A stretch of DNA of 64,000 nucleotides from CAWDVR01 sp044869805 (GTDB lineage Bacteria > Acidobacteriota > Thermoanaerobaculia > Multivoradales > SZUA-115), in NCBI GenBank assembly GCA_044869805.1, contig JBIOXV010000062.1:1-64000 (forward strand), written 5' to 3'. Below, piece by piece: positions 25,600 to 34,763 of this stretch (positions are counted from its first letter, which is position 1; each line of letters opens with the position of its first letter). The translations under genes were made by a program, and so were the position numbers. The notes under the pieces were generated by a model. That model was not told the origin of the DNA. It worked only from the letters and a program-made list of their open reading frames with translations, and did not search any database.

Positions 25600-28500
25600 T
25601 TGAAGATCCTTCGCACTGTCCTTCCCGTTACCCTGCTGGCCGTGGCCTCGGTCGCGCCCGCGCGCGCCCAGCTCACCACACCGGCGCTGGTGGCGAACCT
25701 CAATCGAGGAGGCGCGCAGCACCAGGGTGTGGTTTTCGACCTCTTCGCCAACCTTGGCGGACAGGTGCTGTTCAGCGCCGGCAAGGAACCTGAAGGGTAC
25801 GAGCTGTGGACCAGCGACGGCACCTCGCAGGGGACCCGGCTGGTCAAGGACCTTTGTCCCTACCCGTTCTGCGACGGCTGGCCGCGCCTCATGGGCACCA
25901 CGGCCTCCCGCGCCTTCCTTTCGGCCGAGGACGGCAGCGGCTCGCGCCAGCTCTGGGTGAGCGACGGCACCAACGGCGGGACCCGCGTGCTGACCAGCTT
26001 CACAGCCTGGCGAACCCAGGACCTCGAGCACCACCTGCTTCATCCGGCGACCGGCAAGCTCTTCTTCCGCAACACCGATCCCTGGGTGAGTGACGGGACC
26101 CTGGCCGGGACCTTCAGGCTGGCGGAGCTCCTCGGCCCAGGCCCGATCGCCCTCGGCGACCTCCCGCGGGATTTCACCGCCGCTGGGACTTCCGCGTTCT
26201 TCACCGCCGGCGGCTCGACTCGCATCCGCGAGCTCTGGGTCTCGGACGGTTCGCGGAGCGGCACCCGCCTGGTGCGCCACTTTCCGTCGGACGGGGTTGG
26301 TCCGCTGGCTGGCGCGGGAAGCAAGCTGATCTTCGGTGCGTCCTCCCCCGGGAGCGGATACGAGCCCTGGGTGTCGGACGGTACGGAGGCCGGAACCCAG
26401 GTGCTGCGGGAGCTGGTCCCCGGAGACGCCGGCGCGGACCGTATCGCCATGCTGGCGTTTCCCGGCGCGGTTCCACGGGTCCTGTTCTCGGCCACCGTGG
26501 GCGACCACCACGAGCTGTGGGTGACCGACGGCTCGCCGGCGGGCACCAGCAGCCTGGCGTCGCTGTCGGGTGAGCTCAACAGCGCCGGCGGCCCGCCGGT
26601 CGTCCTCGCGGGGCGGCTCGTGTTCAAGGTCTTCAGGTCGAATGTCAGCGCGGAAGTCTGGAGCACGGATGGCACGCCGTCGGGGACGCAGATGATCGCC
26701 CCGGCGTGCACCGGCTGCTTCGACCTGGCCGAGAGCCCGTTCCGCCTGGCCGACGACCTCGCCCTCTTCGCCAGCCAGGGCCTCGCCGGGGGCACCGAGC
26801 TGTGGCGCACGGACGGCACGCCGCTGGGCACCGTGCGGGTCAAGGACATCTGCCCCGGCGCGTGCTCGTCGCAACCCTCTGGCGGCTGGCGCCTCGGTCA
26901 CTCGGTGGTGTTCAGGACTCAGGCGGGCAACGTAGCGACGGCGCTGTGGCGCTCGGACGGCACCGAGGTTGGAACCTTCGCTATCACGGACCTGGAGCCG
27001 GATCGAGGCGTGCGCTCGGCGATCGAGGGTTCTGGAGGCAAGCTGCTGCTCACCATGCGCCGTCCTGAGGGCTTCTACGATCTCTGGGCTACGGACGGCA
27101 CTCCAGGAAGCCTGGAACTGATCGAGCTTCGGCCGGTGAGCTTGGACTGGGGCTCGGAGCCTTCCCTCTTCGCGCCAGTCGGAGATTCGCTCGTCTTCTG
27201 GGCGCAGACTGCGGAGTCGAGCGGCCAGCTTTTCGCAACCGACGCTAGCGGCGGAGCTGCTCCCCTGACCTCGTTCGACCCGTCGATGCGCTACGGGGCC
27301 GCGGCCTCGGGCGCCGCGCAGGGCCACCCTCTCTACTTCCTGGGCTCCGAGACCACCGGCTCCGAGCTGTGGTCGGTCCACGGGGCGCCGCCCGCGGCGT
27401 CGAAGGTGACGAGCCTGGGCCCGTTCGACAGCGTGCTGGGGATCGTCGGCGGGCAGACGGCGTACTTCGTGCGGTCTGGGACTCCGTCCGCTCCCTCCGA
27501 CCTGTGGATGACTGACGGCACGGCCCCGGGCACGCGGCGGGTGGCCACGGCGGTGGGCCCGACGACGAACGCCGCGATCTACGAGACCGCCGTCCTCGGC
27601 TCCGACCTCTTTTTCATCGGCGCCGGTGGAGACCTCTTCCGTACCAACGGCACGGCCGCCGGGACGGTGCGGGTCAAGGACTTCCCGGGGCCCACCCTGA
27701 TCGACGCGCAGATGGCGCGCGTCGGCGACCGCGTCTTCTTCGCCGTGAACGGCGTCCTGTGGCGGACCGACGGCACGGAGGCGGGCACGGTGATGGTTGA
27801 CGACATCGGTGGCGGCCAGCTCGCCTTCTGGTTCCTACGGGAACTGAACGGCGCTCTCGTCTTCCGCGCTTTCAGGGCAGAGACCGGCTTCGAGCTCTGG
27901 CGTTCGGACGGCACGCCCGAGGGCACCAGGCTGTTGCGCGACATCCGGCCCGGGCCGGCGAGCTCCTACTCCTACCTCCTGCTCCGCGCCGAGAACCAGA
28001 TCTTCTTCGTGGGCAACGACGGCGAGCACGGCGAAGAGCTGTGGGTGACCGACGGTACGAGCGAGGGCACGCGCATGGTGACCGACCTCGCGGCCGGGCC
28101 CGCCTCGTCGTCCCCATTTCCCTTGCAGCCGGTCGGCGACGGCCGCCTCGCATTCTCGGCGTCGGACGGGGCTTCAGGCGACGAGCTGTGGATCACCGAC
28201 GGCACGCTCTTCGGCACCTGGCTCCTCGCTGACTTGGCCCCGGGGCCGAGGTCCTCGACGCCCTATTCCCCGGCGCTCGTCGGCGATCAGCTCTTCTTCA
28301 CCGCCGACGACGGAGTGATCGGCCGCGAGCTGTGGAAACTCACCCTCCCGGCCGTCGAGGAACCCTGCGCCAGCGCTCGCGACCTCTGCCTGCGCTCCGG
28401 GCGGATCCGGGTCCGTGTCGCCTGGCGCGACCCGCGCACCGGGGCCGAGGGCGTGGGCACCGCGGTGCCGTTCTCGGACCAGACCGGCTTCTTCTGGTTC

Positions 28501-29157
28501 TTCAACCCGTCGAACATTGAGCTGGTGGCCAAGGTGCTCGACGGCACCGCCATCAACGAGCACTTCTGGACCTTCTACGGCGCCCTGACCGATGTCGAGT
28601 ACTTCATCGAGGTGACGGACCTGGCAAGCGGGCGCAGCCGCACCTACCACAACCCTCCCCGGAACATCTGCGGAGTGGGCGACACGACTTCGATCCCGCT
28701 CGGTGCCTCGTCCGCGACGGCGACCGGAACCCATTTCGAGCTGCTCGCGGAGCTGGAAGCGGAACCTCCAGTTCTCGCCGGGGAAGAGGCGCTCCCGCCG
28801 AAGGCCGCCGGCGGCTGCATCCCGAGCGCGCGCACCCTCTGCCTGGCGGGCGGTCGCTTTGCCGTCGACGTGGACTGGCGCAACCACCGCACGGGAGAGA
28901 CGGGGGTAGGGACCGCAGTGCCCGGGCTCGACCCCAGCGGCTACTTCTGGTTCTTCAACCCGGGCAACATCGAGCTGGTGGTCAAACTGCTCGACGGCCT
29001 CGCGGTCAACGGCCGCTACTGGTTCTTCTACGGCGCGCTGTCGGACGTGGAGTACACGATCAAGGTGACCGACACCACGACCGGCGCCACCCGGACCTAC
29101 GTCAACCAGCCCGGCAATATCTGCGGGCGGGCGGACGTGGATGCGTTCGTGCCGTGA
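25600..29157 (+). CDS. Giant secreted ELWxTDGT-repeat protein with two C-terminal FWFFNP domains
   Basis: A secreted protein of 1185 residues from a TTG start. The signal peptide is 'LPVTLLAVASVAPARAQ'. Residues ~30-920 contain about 18 propeller-like repeats built around 'ELWVTDGTxxGTxxVxDL' (such as 'ELWTSDGTSQGT', 'ELWRTDGTPLGT', 'ELWITDGTLFGT'). Residues ~925-1185 are two tandem copies, roughly 110 residues each, of a domain with 'LCLxxGRxxVxVxWR', 'YFWFFNPGNIELVVK', 'FYGALSDVEYTIKVTD' and 'NICG'. This domain occurs in secreted acidobacterial proteins. Some repeats are decayed ('ELWSVHGAP', 'LFATDASGG'). The role is probably cell-surface or extracellular binding. No catalytic residues are evident. 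Confidence 0.88.
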   Translation: MKILRTVLPVTLLAVASVAPARAQLTTPALVANLNRGGAQHQGVVFDLFANLGGQVLFSAGKEPEGYELWTSDGTSQGTRLVKDLCPYPFCDGWPRLMGTTASRAFLSAEDGSGSRQLWVSDGTNGGTRVLTSFTAWRTQDLEHHLLHPATGKLFFRNTDPWVSDGTLAGTFRLAELLGPGPIALGDLPRDFTAAGTSAFFTAGGSTRIRELWVSDGSRSGTRLVRHFPSDGVGPLAGAGSKLIFGASSPGSGYEPWVSDGTEAGTQVLRELVPGDAGADRIAMLAFPGAVPRVLFSATVGDHHELWVTDGSPAGTSSLASLSGELNSAGGPPVVLAGRLVFKVFRSNVSAEVWSTDGTPSGTQMIAPACTGCFDLAESPFRLADDLALFASQGLAGGTELWRTDGTPLGTVRVKDICPGACSSQPSGGWRLGHSVVFRTQAGNVATALWRSDGTEVGTFAITDLEPDRGVRSAIEGSGGKLLLTMRRPEGFYDLWATDGTPGSLELIELRPVSLDWGSEPSLFAPVGDSLVFWAQTAESSGQLFATDASGGAAPLTSFDPSMRYGAAASGAAQGHPLYFLGSETTGSELWSVHGAPPAASKVTSLGPFDSVLGIVGGQTAYFVRSGTPSAPSDLWMTDGTAPGTRRVATAVGPTTNAAIYETAVLGSDLFFIGAGGDLFRTNGTAAGTVRVKDFPGPTLIDAQMARVGDRVFFAVNGVLWRTDGTEAGTVMVDDIGGGQLAFWFLRELNGALVFRAFRAETGFELWRSDGTPEGTRLLRDIRPGPASSYSYLLLRAENQIFFVGNDGEHGEELWVTDGTSEGTRMVTDLAAGPASSSPFPLQPVGDGRLAFSASDGASGDELWITDGTLFGTWLLADLAPGPRSSTPYSPALVGDQLFFTADDGVIGRELWKLTLPAVEEPCASARDLCLRSGRIRVRVAWRDPRTGAEGVGTAVPFSDQTGFFWFFNPSNIELVAKVLDGTAINEHFWTFYGALTDVEYFIEVTDLASGRSRTYHNPPRNICGVGDTTSIPLGASSATATGTHFELLAELEAEPPVLAGEEALPPKAAGGCIPSARTLCLAGGRFAVDVDWRNHRTGETGVGTAVPGLDPSGYFWFFNPGNIELVVKLLDGLAVNGRYWFFYGALSDVEYTIKVTDTTTGATRTYVNQPGNICGRADVDAFVP

Positions 29158-29230
29158 GAGGGTTCCGCTACAATCGCCGGCCAGACCTCGGCACGAAGTA
29201 CTCGGGCGCCCGGAACGTCGCCACCTTCGC

Positions 29231-29890
29231 ATGCGAATCCTGATCGCCGACGACCACGCGCTGTTTCGCGACAGCCTGCGCAGCCTGCTGGCAGGTCGCG
29301 GCCTGGAGGTGGTGGGCGAAGCGCGGGATGGGCGCGAGACGCTCGAGCGTGCCCGCGCCCTGCAGCCGGACGTGGTCCTCATGGACCTGGAGATGCCGGT
29401 GCAAGACGGCCTGGTGACCACGCGGCTGATCAGCGCCGAGATGCCTCAGGTGAAGGTCGTGGTGCTGACCGCCTCCGACGACGACGCCAAGCTCTTCGAC
29501 GCCATCAAGTCGGGCGCCCAGGGCTACCTGCTCAAGCACCTCGAGTCGGAGGAGTTCTTCTCGCTGCTCGAAGGGGTGGGCCGGGGCGAGCCTGCTCTCA
29601 CCCCGGCCCTGGCGAGGAAGCTGCTCCAGGAGTTCGCCCGCCCGGACCGTTCGTCCGCCCCGGCCCGCGATCCCGACGCGTTGACCGACCGCGAGCGCGA
29701 GGTGCTGGAGCTGCTGGTCGCCGGCGTGACCTCGAACCGCAAGCTGGCGAAGCAGCTCGGCCTCTCCGAGAACACCGTCAAGTTCCACGTGCGCAACATC
29801 CTGGACAAGCTGCACCTCAACAACCGCGCGCAGGTGGTTGGCTTCGCGCTGCGGCACGGCATCGTGCCGCTCCCCGGCAAACCGGACTAG
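29231..29890 (+). CDS. NarL/FixJ-type response regulator
   Basis: A 219-residue two-component regulator. The receiver domain (~1-120) has the acidic pair in 'IADDH', the phosphorylated Asp in 'VVLMDLEMP', Thr/Ser in 'VVLTAS' and Lys in 'GYLLKHL'. The C-terminal LuxR helix-turn-helix (~155-215) reads 'LTDREREVLELLVAGVTSNR' with 'LSENTVKFHVRNIL'. No kinase is adjacent. It is convergent with the nitrate-type operon, sharing a CTAG that holds both stop codons (29887-29890). NarL-family regulators often control nitrate respiration, so control of that operon is plausible. The start at 29231 begins directly with the receiver strand. TACAAT occurs at 29168-29173. Confidence 0.9.
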   Translation: MRILIADDHALFRDSLRSLLAGRGLEVVGEARDGRETLERARALQPDVVLMDLEMPVQDGLVTTRLISAEMPQVKVVVLTASDDDAKLFDAIKSGAQGYLLKHLESEEFFSLLEGVGRGEPALTPALARKLLQEFARPDRSSAPARDPDALTDREREVLELLVAGVTSNRKLAKQLGLSENTVKFHVRNILDKLHLNNRAQVVGFALRHGIVPLPGKPD

Positions 29891-31410
29891 CAGCGCGCGG
29901 GCGAGCCTTCGCGCACGTAGAGCCAGGCGTTGACCGCGAAGCAGGCGACGGCGAAGAGCGCCATCGCGGTGTAGGCCAGGGCGGGGCTGCCCAGCTCCGA
30001 CAGGCACCAGCCGAGGAGGAGCGGTGGGAAGAAGCCCCCCAGGGCGCCGACGCAGGAGACGAAGCCGATCACCGCGCCGGCCTGGCCCGGGTTGACGGTG
30101 GGGATGATCTTGAACACCGAGCCGTTGCCGAGCCCCGAGGCGCCGCAGATCACCAGGATGGTGGCGAAGAAGCCGAGGAAGGCATCCGGGGCGAGGAAGC
30201 GGCTCAGGCTGAAGCCGCCGAGGCCCATCACGGCGATGGCCAGCGCGGTGATGCGCCCGGCGCCGTAGCGGTCCGCGAGAATGCCGCCCAGCGGCCGCAT
30301 CACTGTCGCCACCAGCGGCGCGAACGGCGCGTAGAGGAGCGGGTTCGGAGCGCCGCCCGGCGCCCCGGCGAAGACCTCCTGGATGATCAGCGGCAGCGAC
30401 GCTCCCATCGCCACGAAGCAGCCGAAGGTCAGAAAGTAAAGCAGCGAGATCGCCCAGGTGTGGAGGTCGCGCCCCACGCGGAGCTGCGACGCCAGGGTCT
30501 TGGGTGGCGCGGGGAAGTCCCGGGTCCCGAACCAGATCGCGGCCGTCGCCAGCGCGATCAACGGCAGCCAGACGAGGGCCGCGTTCTGCAGCCAGACCGT
30601 CTGCCCGCTCGCGCCGAGGGCCTGGGGTGGGCCGCCCAGCGCACCGAGCACTCCGACTCCGATCACCGCCGGGATCAGGAACTGCGCGACCGTCACGCCC
30701 AAGTTGCCAAGCCCGTTGAGGCCGAGCGCCGCGCCTTGCTTCTGCTGGGGGAACCACAGCGTGACGACCGCCATCGAGGTCGAGAAGTTGGCGCCGGCGA
30801 TGCCGGTGACGGCTGCCCAGAAGAGCAGCACACCGAACGGCGTATGCGGGTCGGAGAGGGCGAGGCCCGCCCCTACGCAGGGCACGGCGAGGAGCGCGGT
30901 GACCGCCGCGAAGCTCCGCCGGCTCCCGAAGCGGGAGACGATCACGCCGTAGGGGATGCGCAGCAGCGAGCCGAGGAGCACCGGCGTCGCGGTGAGCCAG
31001 AACTTCTGCTTGGCGGAGACGGCGAAACCCGCCGCGGCGAGCTTCAGCGACAGCGCAGACCACAGGAACCAGACGCCGAAGGCGAGGGTCAGGGCGAAGG
31101 TGCTGATGGCCAGGGTCCGCCAGGCCAGCCGTGCCTCGGGGAACGCCTCCACCACGGGCTCCGCGGCCGGCAGCCGGATCGGCCGGGGCAGGAAGCGTAG
31201 GGTGCCGGCCGCGGCGACGAACAGGGCCAGCGAGGCGTAGAACGCGGGCCAGACGATCGAGCGGTCGCCGCCCAGGGCGGTGTTCAGGCCCGCGGTCAAG
31301 AGCCAGATCTGCAACGAGACGATGAGCACCAGGAAGACGATCACCGCCAGCATGACGGTGTTGGTCTTCGCCGGGTGGGATTCCGACTGCGCGCGGCGGA
31401 AGTCTCTCAA
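29887..31410 (-). CDS. NarK/NasA-type nitrate/nitrite MFS transporter
   Basis: Major facilitator of about 507 residues with ~12 transmembrane segments. NarK-type nitrate signature blocks are visible ('GIAGANFSTSMAVVTLWFP' and 'GLGNGSVFKIIPTVNPGQAG', where the Gly-rich nitrate motifs sit), and the conserved Arg-bearing 'RPLGGILADRYGAGR'. The first codon is probably the TTG overlapping the Rieske stop (TTGA at 31407-31410). An internal ATG at 31353 ('MLAVIVFLVL') would give 488 residues and is also possible. An open frame extends upstream through the FeS genes in another frame and was discounted. It is the last gene of the five-gene operon and should import nitrate or exchange nitrate for nitrite. 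Confidence 0.85.
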   Translation of the reverse strand: MRDFRRAQSESHPAKTNTVMLAVIVFLVLIVSLQIWLLTAGLNTALGGDRSIVWPAFYASLALFVAAAGTLRFLPRPIRLPAAEPVVEAFPEARLAWRTLAISTFALTLAFGVWFLWSALSLKLAAAGFAVSAKQKFWLTATPVLLGSLLRIPYGVIVSRFGSRRSFAAVTALLAVPCVGAGLALSDPHTPFGVLLFWAAVTGIAGANFSTSMAVVTLWFPQQKQGAALGLNGLGNLGVTVAQFLIPAVIGVGVLGALGGPPQALGASGQTVWLQNAALVWLPLIALATAAIWFGTRDFPAPPKTLASQLRVGRDLHTWAISLLYFLTFGCFVAMGASLPLIIQEVFAGAPGGAPNPLLYAPFAPLVATVMRPLGGILADRYGAGRITALAIAVMGLGGFSLSRFLAPDAFLGFFATILVICGASGLGNGSVFKIIPTVNPGQAGAVIGFVSCVGALGGFFPPLLLGWCLSELGSPALAYTAMALFAVACFAVNAWLYVREGSPARC

Positions 31411-31925
31411 GCCTCGCCCTCCGGGGTCTCGGCCAGCAGCCAGACCTCGCCGTCCCGCACCGCCAGCGGGAAGGAGCGCAGCGGCCGCGGCGGCGGACCC
31501 TGGAGGACGGCGCCGGTCCGCGGATCGAAGGCCCCCGCGTGGCACGGGCAGACGATGCGCTCTGCGCCGGGGTCGAAGTACACGGCGCAGGACAGGTGGG
31601 TACACTTCTGCTCGAAGGCGCGCAGCTCGCCGTCCTCGAGCCGCAGCAGGAGCGCCGGCTCGCCGGTACCGGGCAGGGCGAGCACCTTCATGCCTCCCGG
31701 CGGCACCTCGGAAAGCGAGCAGAGCCGCACGTCGCCCGCCCGCGGCTCGCGCGGCATCACCACGTCCTTGACCGCCACCCAGCCGCTGCCGGCGGTGAGG
31801 CCGGCGGAGACCAGCACCAGGAACTTCGAGAACTCGCGCCGCGAGACGTGCTGCGCCTCCACGCGCTCGATGGGGAAGTCGACCTCCCAGGCCGGTCGTG
31901 CCGGCAGTCTCGGTGTGTCGGTCAT
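31407..31925 (-). CDS. Rieske [2Fe-2S] protein with Tat-like signal
   Basis: A 172-residue iron-sulfur protein. The twin-arginine-type N-terminal region contains 'SRREFSKFLVLVSAGLTAG', suggesting folded export and membrane anchoring. The Rieske cluster ligands are 'CTHLSC' (~110-115) and 'CPCHAGAFD' (~130-138), giving two Cys and two His. Rieske proteins normally serve cytochrome bc complexes or oxygenases. Here the gene lies between a 4Fe-4S protein and a nitrate transporter, so it probably belongs to the electron chain of the molybdopterin enzyme. It overlaps the transporter by 4 bases and lies 21 bases after the ferredoxin gene. Confidence 0.88.
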   Translation of the reverse strand: MTDTPRLPARPAWEVDFPIERVEAQHVSRREFSKFLVLVSAGLTAGSGWVAVKDVVMPREPRAGDVRLCSLSEVPPGGMKVLALPGTGEPALLLRLEDGELRAFEQKCTHLSCAVYFDPGAERIVCPCHAGAFDPRTGAVLQGPPPRPLRSFPLAVRDGEVWLLAETPEGEA

Positions 31926-31946
31926 GGGTCCTCGCCCTCGCGGCCC

Positions 31947-32516
31947 TCAGTCGACGACCAGCTCGGTCGCGCCGGCCGGCATCATCACGTGTACCTTGGT
32001 GGTCACCGTCTGGGCACCGAAGCGGAAGACGTTCACCGGCGCGCTCGCCGGCCGCATCTCGGCGAGCTGCTCGCGGCTGCCGTAGAACAGGGCACCGCTC
32101 GGGCAGACCGTGGCGCACATCGGGCGCTTGCCGGCGCTGGTGCGGTCGTAGCAGAGGTTGCACTTCATCATCAGGTCGTAGGCCTCGACCTTCTGCGGCA
32201 CTCCGAAGGGGCAGGCGAGCACGCAGTTGGAGCAGCCGATGCAGCGCGCCGGGTTGGCGGAGTGGACGACGCCCAGCTCGTCCTTGGTGATGGCGTCGGC
32301 GGGGCAGACCTTGGCGCAGGCCGGCTCGTCGCAGTGCATGCAGACCTGGGTGTAGGTCTGCGGCGAGGCCCGCCGGTCGACGTAGCCGACGTGGATCATC
32401 GCCAGCCCGCCGTTGGTCTCGCACTCGGCGCAGGCCACCTCGCAGGCGTGGCAGCCGATGCACCGCTGCGGGTCGATGAAGAACTCATGGCGGGTGTCGA
32501 AGCGGTGGGCGGTCAT
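31947..32516 (-). CDS. 4Fe-4S ferredoxin-type subunit (DmsB/NrfC-like)
   Basis: Electron-transfer subunit of 189 residues with four [4Fe-4S] ligand sets: 'CIGCHACEVAC', 'CMHCDEPACAKVC', 'CIGCSNCVLAC' and 'CNLCYDRTSAGKRPMCATVC'. This is the DmsB/NrfC/PsrB pattern that carries electrons from a membrane quinol oxidase to a molybdopterin catalytic subunit. No signal peptide is seen, as is usual for these subunits. The gene begins 2 bases after the catalytic subunit ends and lies 21 bases before the Rieske gene. It should bridge the cytochrome b-like protein and the catalytic subunit. Confidence 0.9.
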   Translation of the reverse strand: MTAHRFDTRHEFFIDPQRCIGCHACEVACAECETNGGLAMIHVGYVDRRASPQTYTQVCMHCDEPACAKVCPADAITKDELGVVHSANPARCIGCSNCVLACPFGVPQKVEAYDLMMKCNLCYDRTSAGKRPMCATVCPSGALFYGSREQLAEMRPASAPVNVFRFGAQTVTTKVHVMMPAGATELVVD

Positions 32517-32518
32517 GG

Positions 32519-34753
32519 TCAGACGCTGGCGTGCGCCGCGGCCTCGCTCGCCGGCGGCGCCTTTCTGCCGGTGGGCTCGAGGCGGCAGGCGCTCACCTTG
32601 AACTCGGGGATCTTGGACACCGGGTCCAGGTGCCCCGAGGTGAGCTGATTGGCGGACTTCTTGCCCGGCCAGTGGTAGGGGACGAAGACCGTGTCCTCGC
32701 GGATGGTCTCGACGAGCTGGGCCGGGAACTCGGCCTCGCCCCGGCGGGTGACCACCCGCACCAGCTCGCGCTCACTGATCCCGTGGCGGGCGGCGAGCGC
32801 GGGGTGGATCTCGAGCAGCGGCTCGGGGTACTGCTCCACCAGCTTGCCGATGCGGCGGGTCTGGGTGCCGGAGAGGTACTGCGATACCACGCGGCCGGTG
32901 GTGAGGATCACCGGGTACTCGGCGTCGGTGACCTCGGCCGCCTCGCGGTAGGGCACGGCCTGGAAGTGGGCCCGGCCGTCGGTGGTCGGGAACTTGCGGT
33001 CCTCCCACAGTCGGGGCGTGCCCGGGTGGTCGAGGGAGGGGCAGGGCCAGAAGAGGCCGTGACCTTCCTCTAGCCGGGCGTAGGTGATGCCGTAGTAGTC
33101 GGCCGTGCCGCCCTTCGAGGCCAGGCGCAGCTCGTCGAAGATCGCCTCCGAGGTGGCGAGCGGCGTCGGGCGGCGGAAGGCGAACTTGTCGCCGGCGCCC
33201 AGCCGCTCGGCGAGCTCGAGCAGGATGTCGGTGTCGCGGCGCGCGCCCGCCGGCGGGTCGACGGCTGCCCGCACCCGCACCACGCGGCCCTCCGCCGTGG
33301 TCACGGTCCCCTCCTCCTCCTCGTGCAGCGAGCCCGGGAGCACGACGTCGGCATGGCGCGCCGTCTCGCTCAGAAAGAAGTCGATCGCCACGTAGAACTC
33401 GAGCTTCTCGAAGGCCTCGCGCACCATGCGGTTGTTGGGCAGGGAGACCAGGGGGTTGAAGCAGATCGAGAGCAGGCCGCGGATCTCGCCGCGATGGATG
33501 GCCTCGACGATCTCGTACGCGGTCAGGCCCTTGCGCGGCAGCTCGGGCTCCGACACGCCCCACACCCGGGCGATGTAGGCGCGGTGCTCCGGGTTCTCGA
33601 TGTCGCGGTTGCCGGGGAGCTGATCGCATTTGTGCCCGTGCTCGCGGCCCCCCTGCCCGTTGCCCTGGCCGGTGATGGTGGCGTAGCCGCAGCCGGGCTT
33701 GCCGAGGCGGCCGGTGGCGAGCACCAGGTTGATGCAGGCGGAGACGTTCTCGACTCCTTTCGACTGGTGCTCGATGCCGCGCGCGTGCAGCAGGAAGCTG
33801 GTTCTCGCCTCACCCCACCATTCGGCGGCGAGCGCGATCTCGTGGCGCGGGATGCCGGTCCTGGCCTCGGCCCAGGCGAGGTCGTAGTCGGCGACCGCGG
33901 CGGCGGCCGCTTCGAAGCCGCTGGTGTGCTGCGCGATGAACTCGCAATCGACCTTGCCGGCCGCGATGAGCTGGTGGAGCAGCGCGCCGTAGAGCGCGGA
34001 GTCGGTGCCGGGCCGGACCGGCAAGTGGAGGTCGGCGGTGCGCGCGATGGGCGTCTCCCGCGGGTCGACGACGATCAGCCGCGCCCCCTGGTCGCGGGCG
34101 CGCCAGATCCAGTGGGTGAGCGTGGGGAAGGTCTCGGAGACGTTGCTGCCGCAGAGCAGGATCACCTCGGCCCGCGCCAGGTCGGCGAAGCTGTTCGAGG
34201 CGCGGTCGAGGCCGAAGGCCTTCTTGTTGCCGGCACCGGCGCTCACCATGCAGAGCCGGCCGTTGTAGTCGAGGTTGCTGGTCTGGAGCGCGACCCGCGC
34301 GAGCTTGCCCATCAGGTAGCTCTTCTCGTTCGACAGCGAGACCCCCGACAGCACGGCGAAGGCGTCGCGGCCGTGGCGCTCCTGGAGGCGCTGGATCTCC
34401 CCTACCGTCCGCCCCATCGCCTCGTCCCAGCCGACGGGGCGGAAGCCCTCGCCGGCGGCGCGCGCCAGCGGCGACAGCAGGCGGTCGGGATGGTTGCTCT
34501 GCAGGTAGCGCTGCACGCCTTTCGGGCACAGCCGGCCCTCGTTGAACGGGAACTCCTCCCAGGGCTCGAAGCCAACGACGCGCTCCCCCTTGACCAGCAG
34601 CTTGATGCCGCACTGCATGCCGCAGAAGCAGCAGTGCGTGGGGACCACCGCGTCCGGCTCGCTGCGGCCGGGGAGGCCGCCCGCCGGCGGGTAGTTGAGG
34701 TGCGGCCCGTGGTGCTCGATCAACTGTTCGGCGGCAATCGGGAGCTGGGCCAT
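32519..34753 (-). CDS. Molybdopterin oxidoreductase, nitrate reductase-like catalytic subunit
   Basis: A 744-residue bis-MGD enzyme. The N-terminal [4Fe-4S] ligands are 'CCFCGMQCGIK' and 'LCPKG'. 'NGRLCMVSAGAGNKKAFG' carries a cysteine at the usual molybdenum-ligand position, as in NapA and NasA. Later blocks 'GHKCDQLPGN' and 'WPGKKSANQLTSG' lie in the MGD-binding C-terminal half. No Tat signal is seen from the ATG at 34753, so a cytoplasmic NasA/NarB-like or FdhF-like enzyme is likely. The linked NarK-type transporter favours nitrate as substrate. Formate dehydrogenase is the main alternative. The gene lies 10 bases after the cytochrome b-like gene. Cofactor molybdenum could come from ModABC in this window. 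Confidence 0.85.
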   Translation of the reverse strand: MAQLPIAAEQLIEHHGPHLNYPPAGGLPGRSEPDAVVPTHCCFCGMQCGIKLLVKGERVVGFEPWEEFPFNEGRLCPKGVQRYLQSNHPDRLLSPLARAAGEGFRPVGWDEAMGRTVGEIQRLQERHGRDAFAVLSGVSLSNEKSYLMGKLARVALQTSNLDYNGRLCMVSAGAGNKKAFGLDRASNSFADLARAEVILLCGSNVSETFPTLTHWIWRARDQGARLIVVDPRETPIARTADLHLPVRPGTDSALYGALLHQLIAAGKVDCEFIAQHTSGFEAAAAAVADYDLAWAEARTGIPRHEIALAAEWWGEARTSFLLHARGIEHQSKGVENVSACINLVLATGRLGKPGCGYATITGQGNGQGGREHGHKCDQLPGNRDIENPEHRAYIARVWGVSEPELPRKGLTAYEIVEAIHRGEIRGLLSICFNPLVSLPNNRMVREAFEKLEFYVAIDFFLSETARHADVVLPGSLHEEEEGTVTTAEGRVVRVRAAVDPPAGARRDTDILLELAERLGAGDKFAFRRPTPLATSEAIFDELRLASKGGTADYYGITYARLEEGHGLFWPCPSLDHPGTPRLWEDRKFPTTDGRAHFQAVPYREAAEVTDAEYPVILTTGRVVSQYLSGTQTRRIGKLVEQYPEPLLEIHPALAARHGISERELVRVVTRRGEAEFPAQLVETIREDTVFVPYHWPGKKSANQLTSGHLDPVSKIPEFKVSACRLEPTGRKAPPASEAAAHASV

Positions 34754-34763
34754 GCGCGAGCCC

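Noticed and set aside
25800..28240. DNA tandem-repeat or CRISPR-like array
   Set aside because: The periodicity comes from protein-level ELWxTDGT blades with variable DNA. There are no identical repeats with unique spacers.
31411..32463. Upstream extension of the NarK-like frame
   Set aside because: It overlaps the Rieske and 4Fe-4S genes, whose cluster motifs are in their own frames. The extension has no transmembrane pattern.
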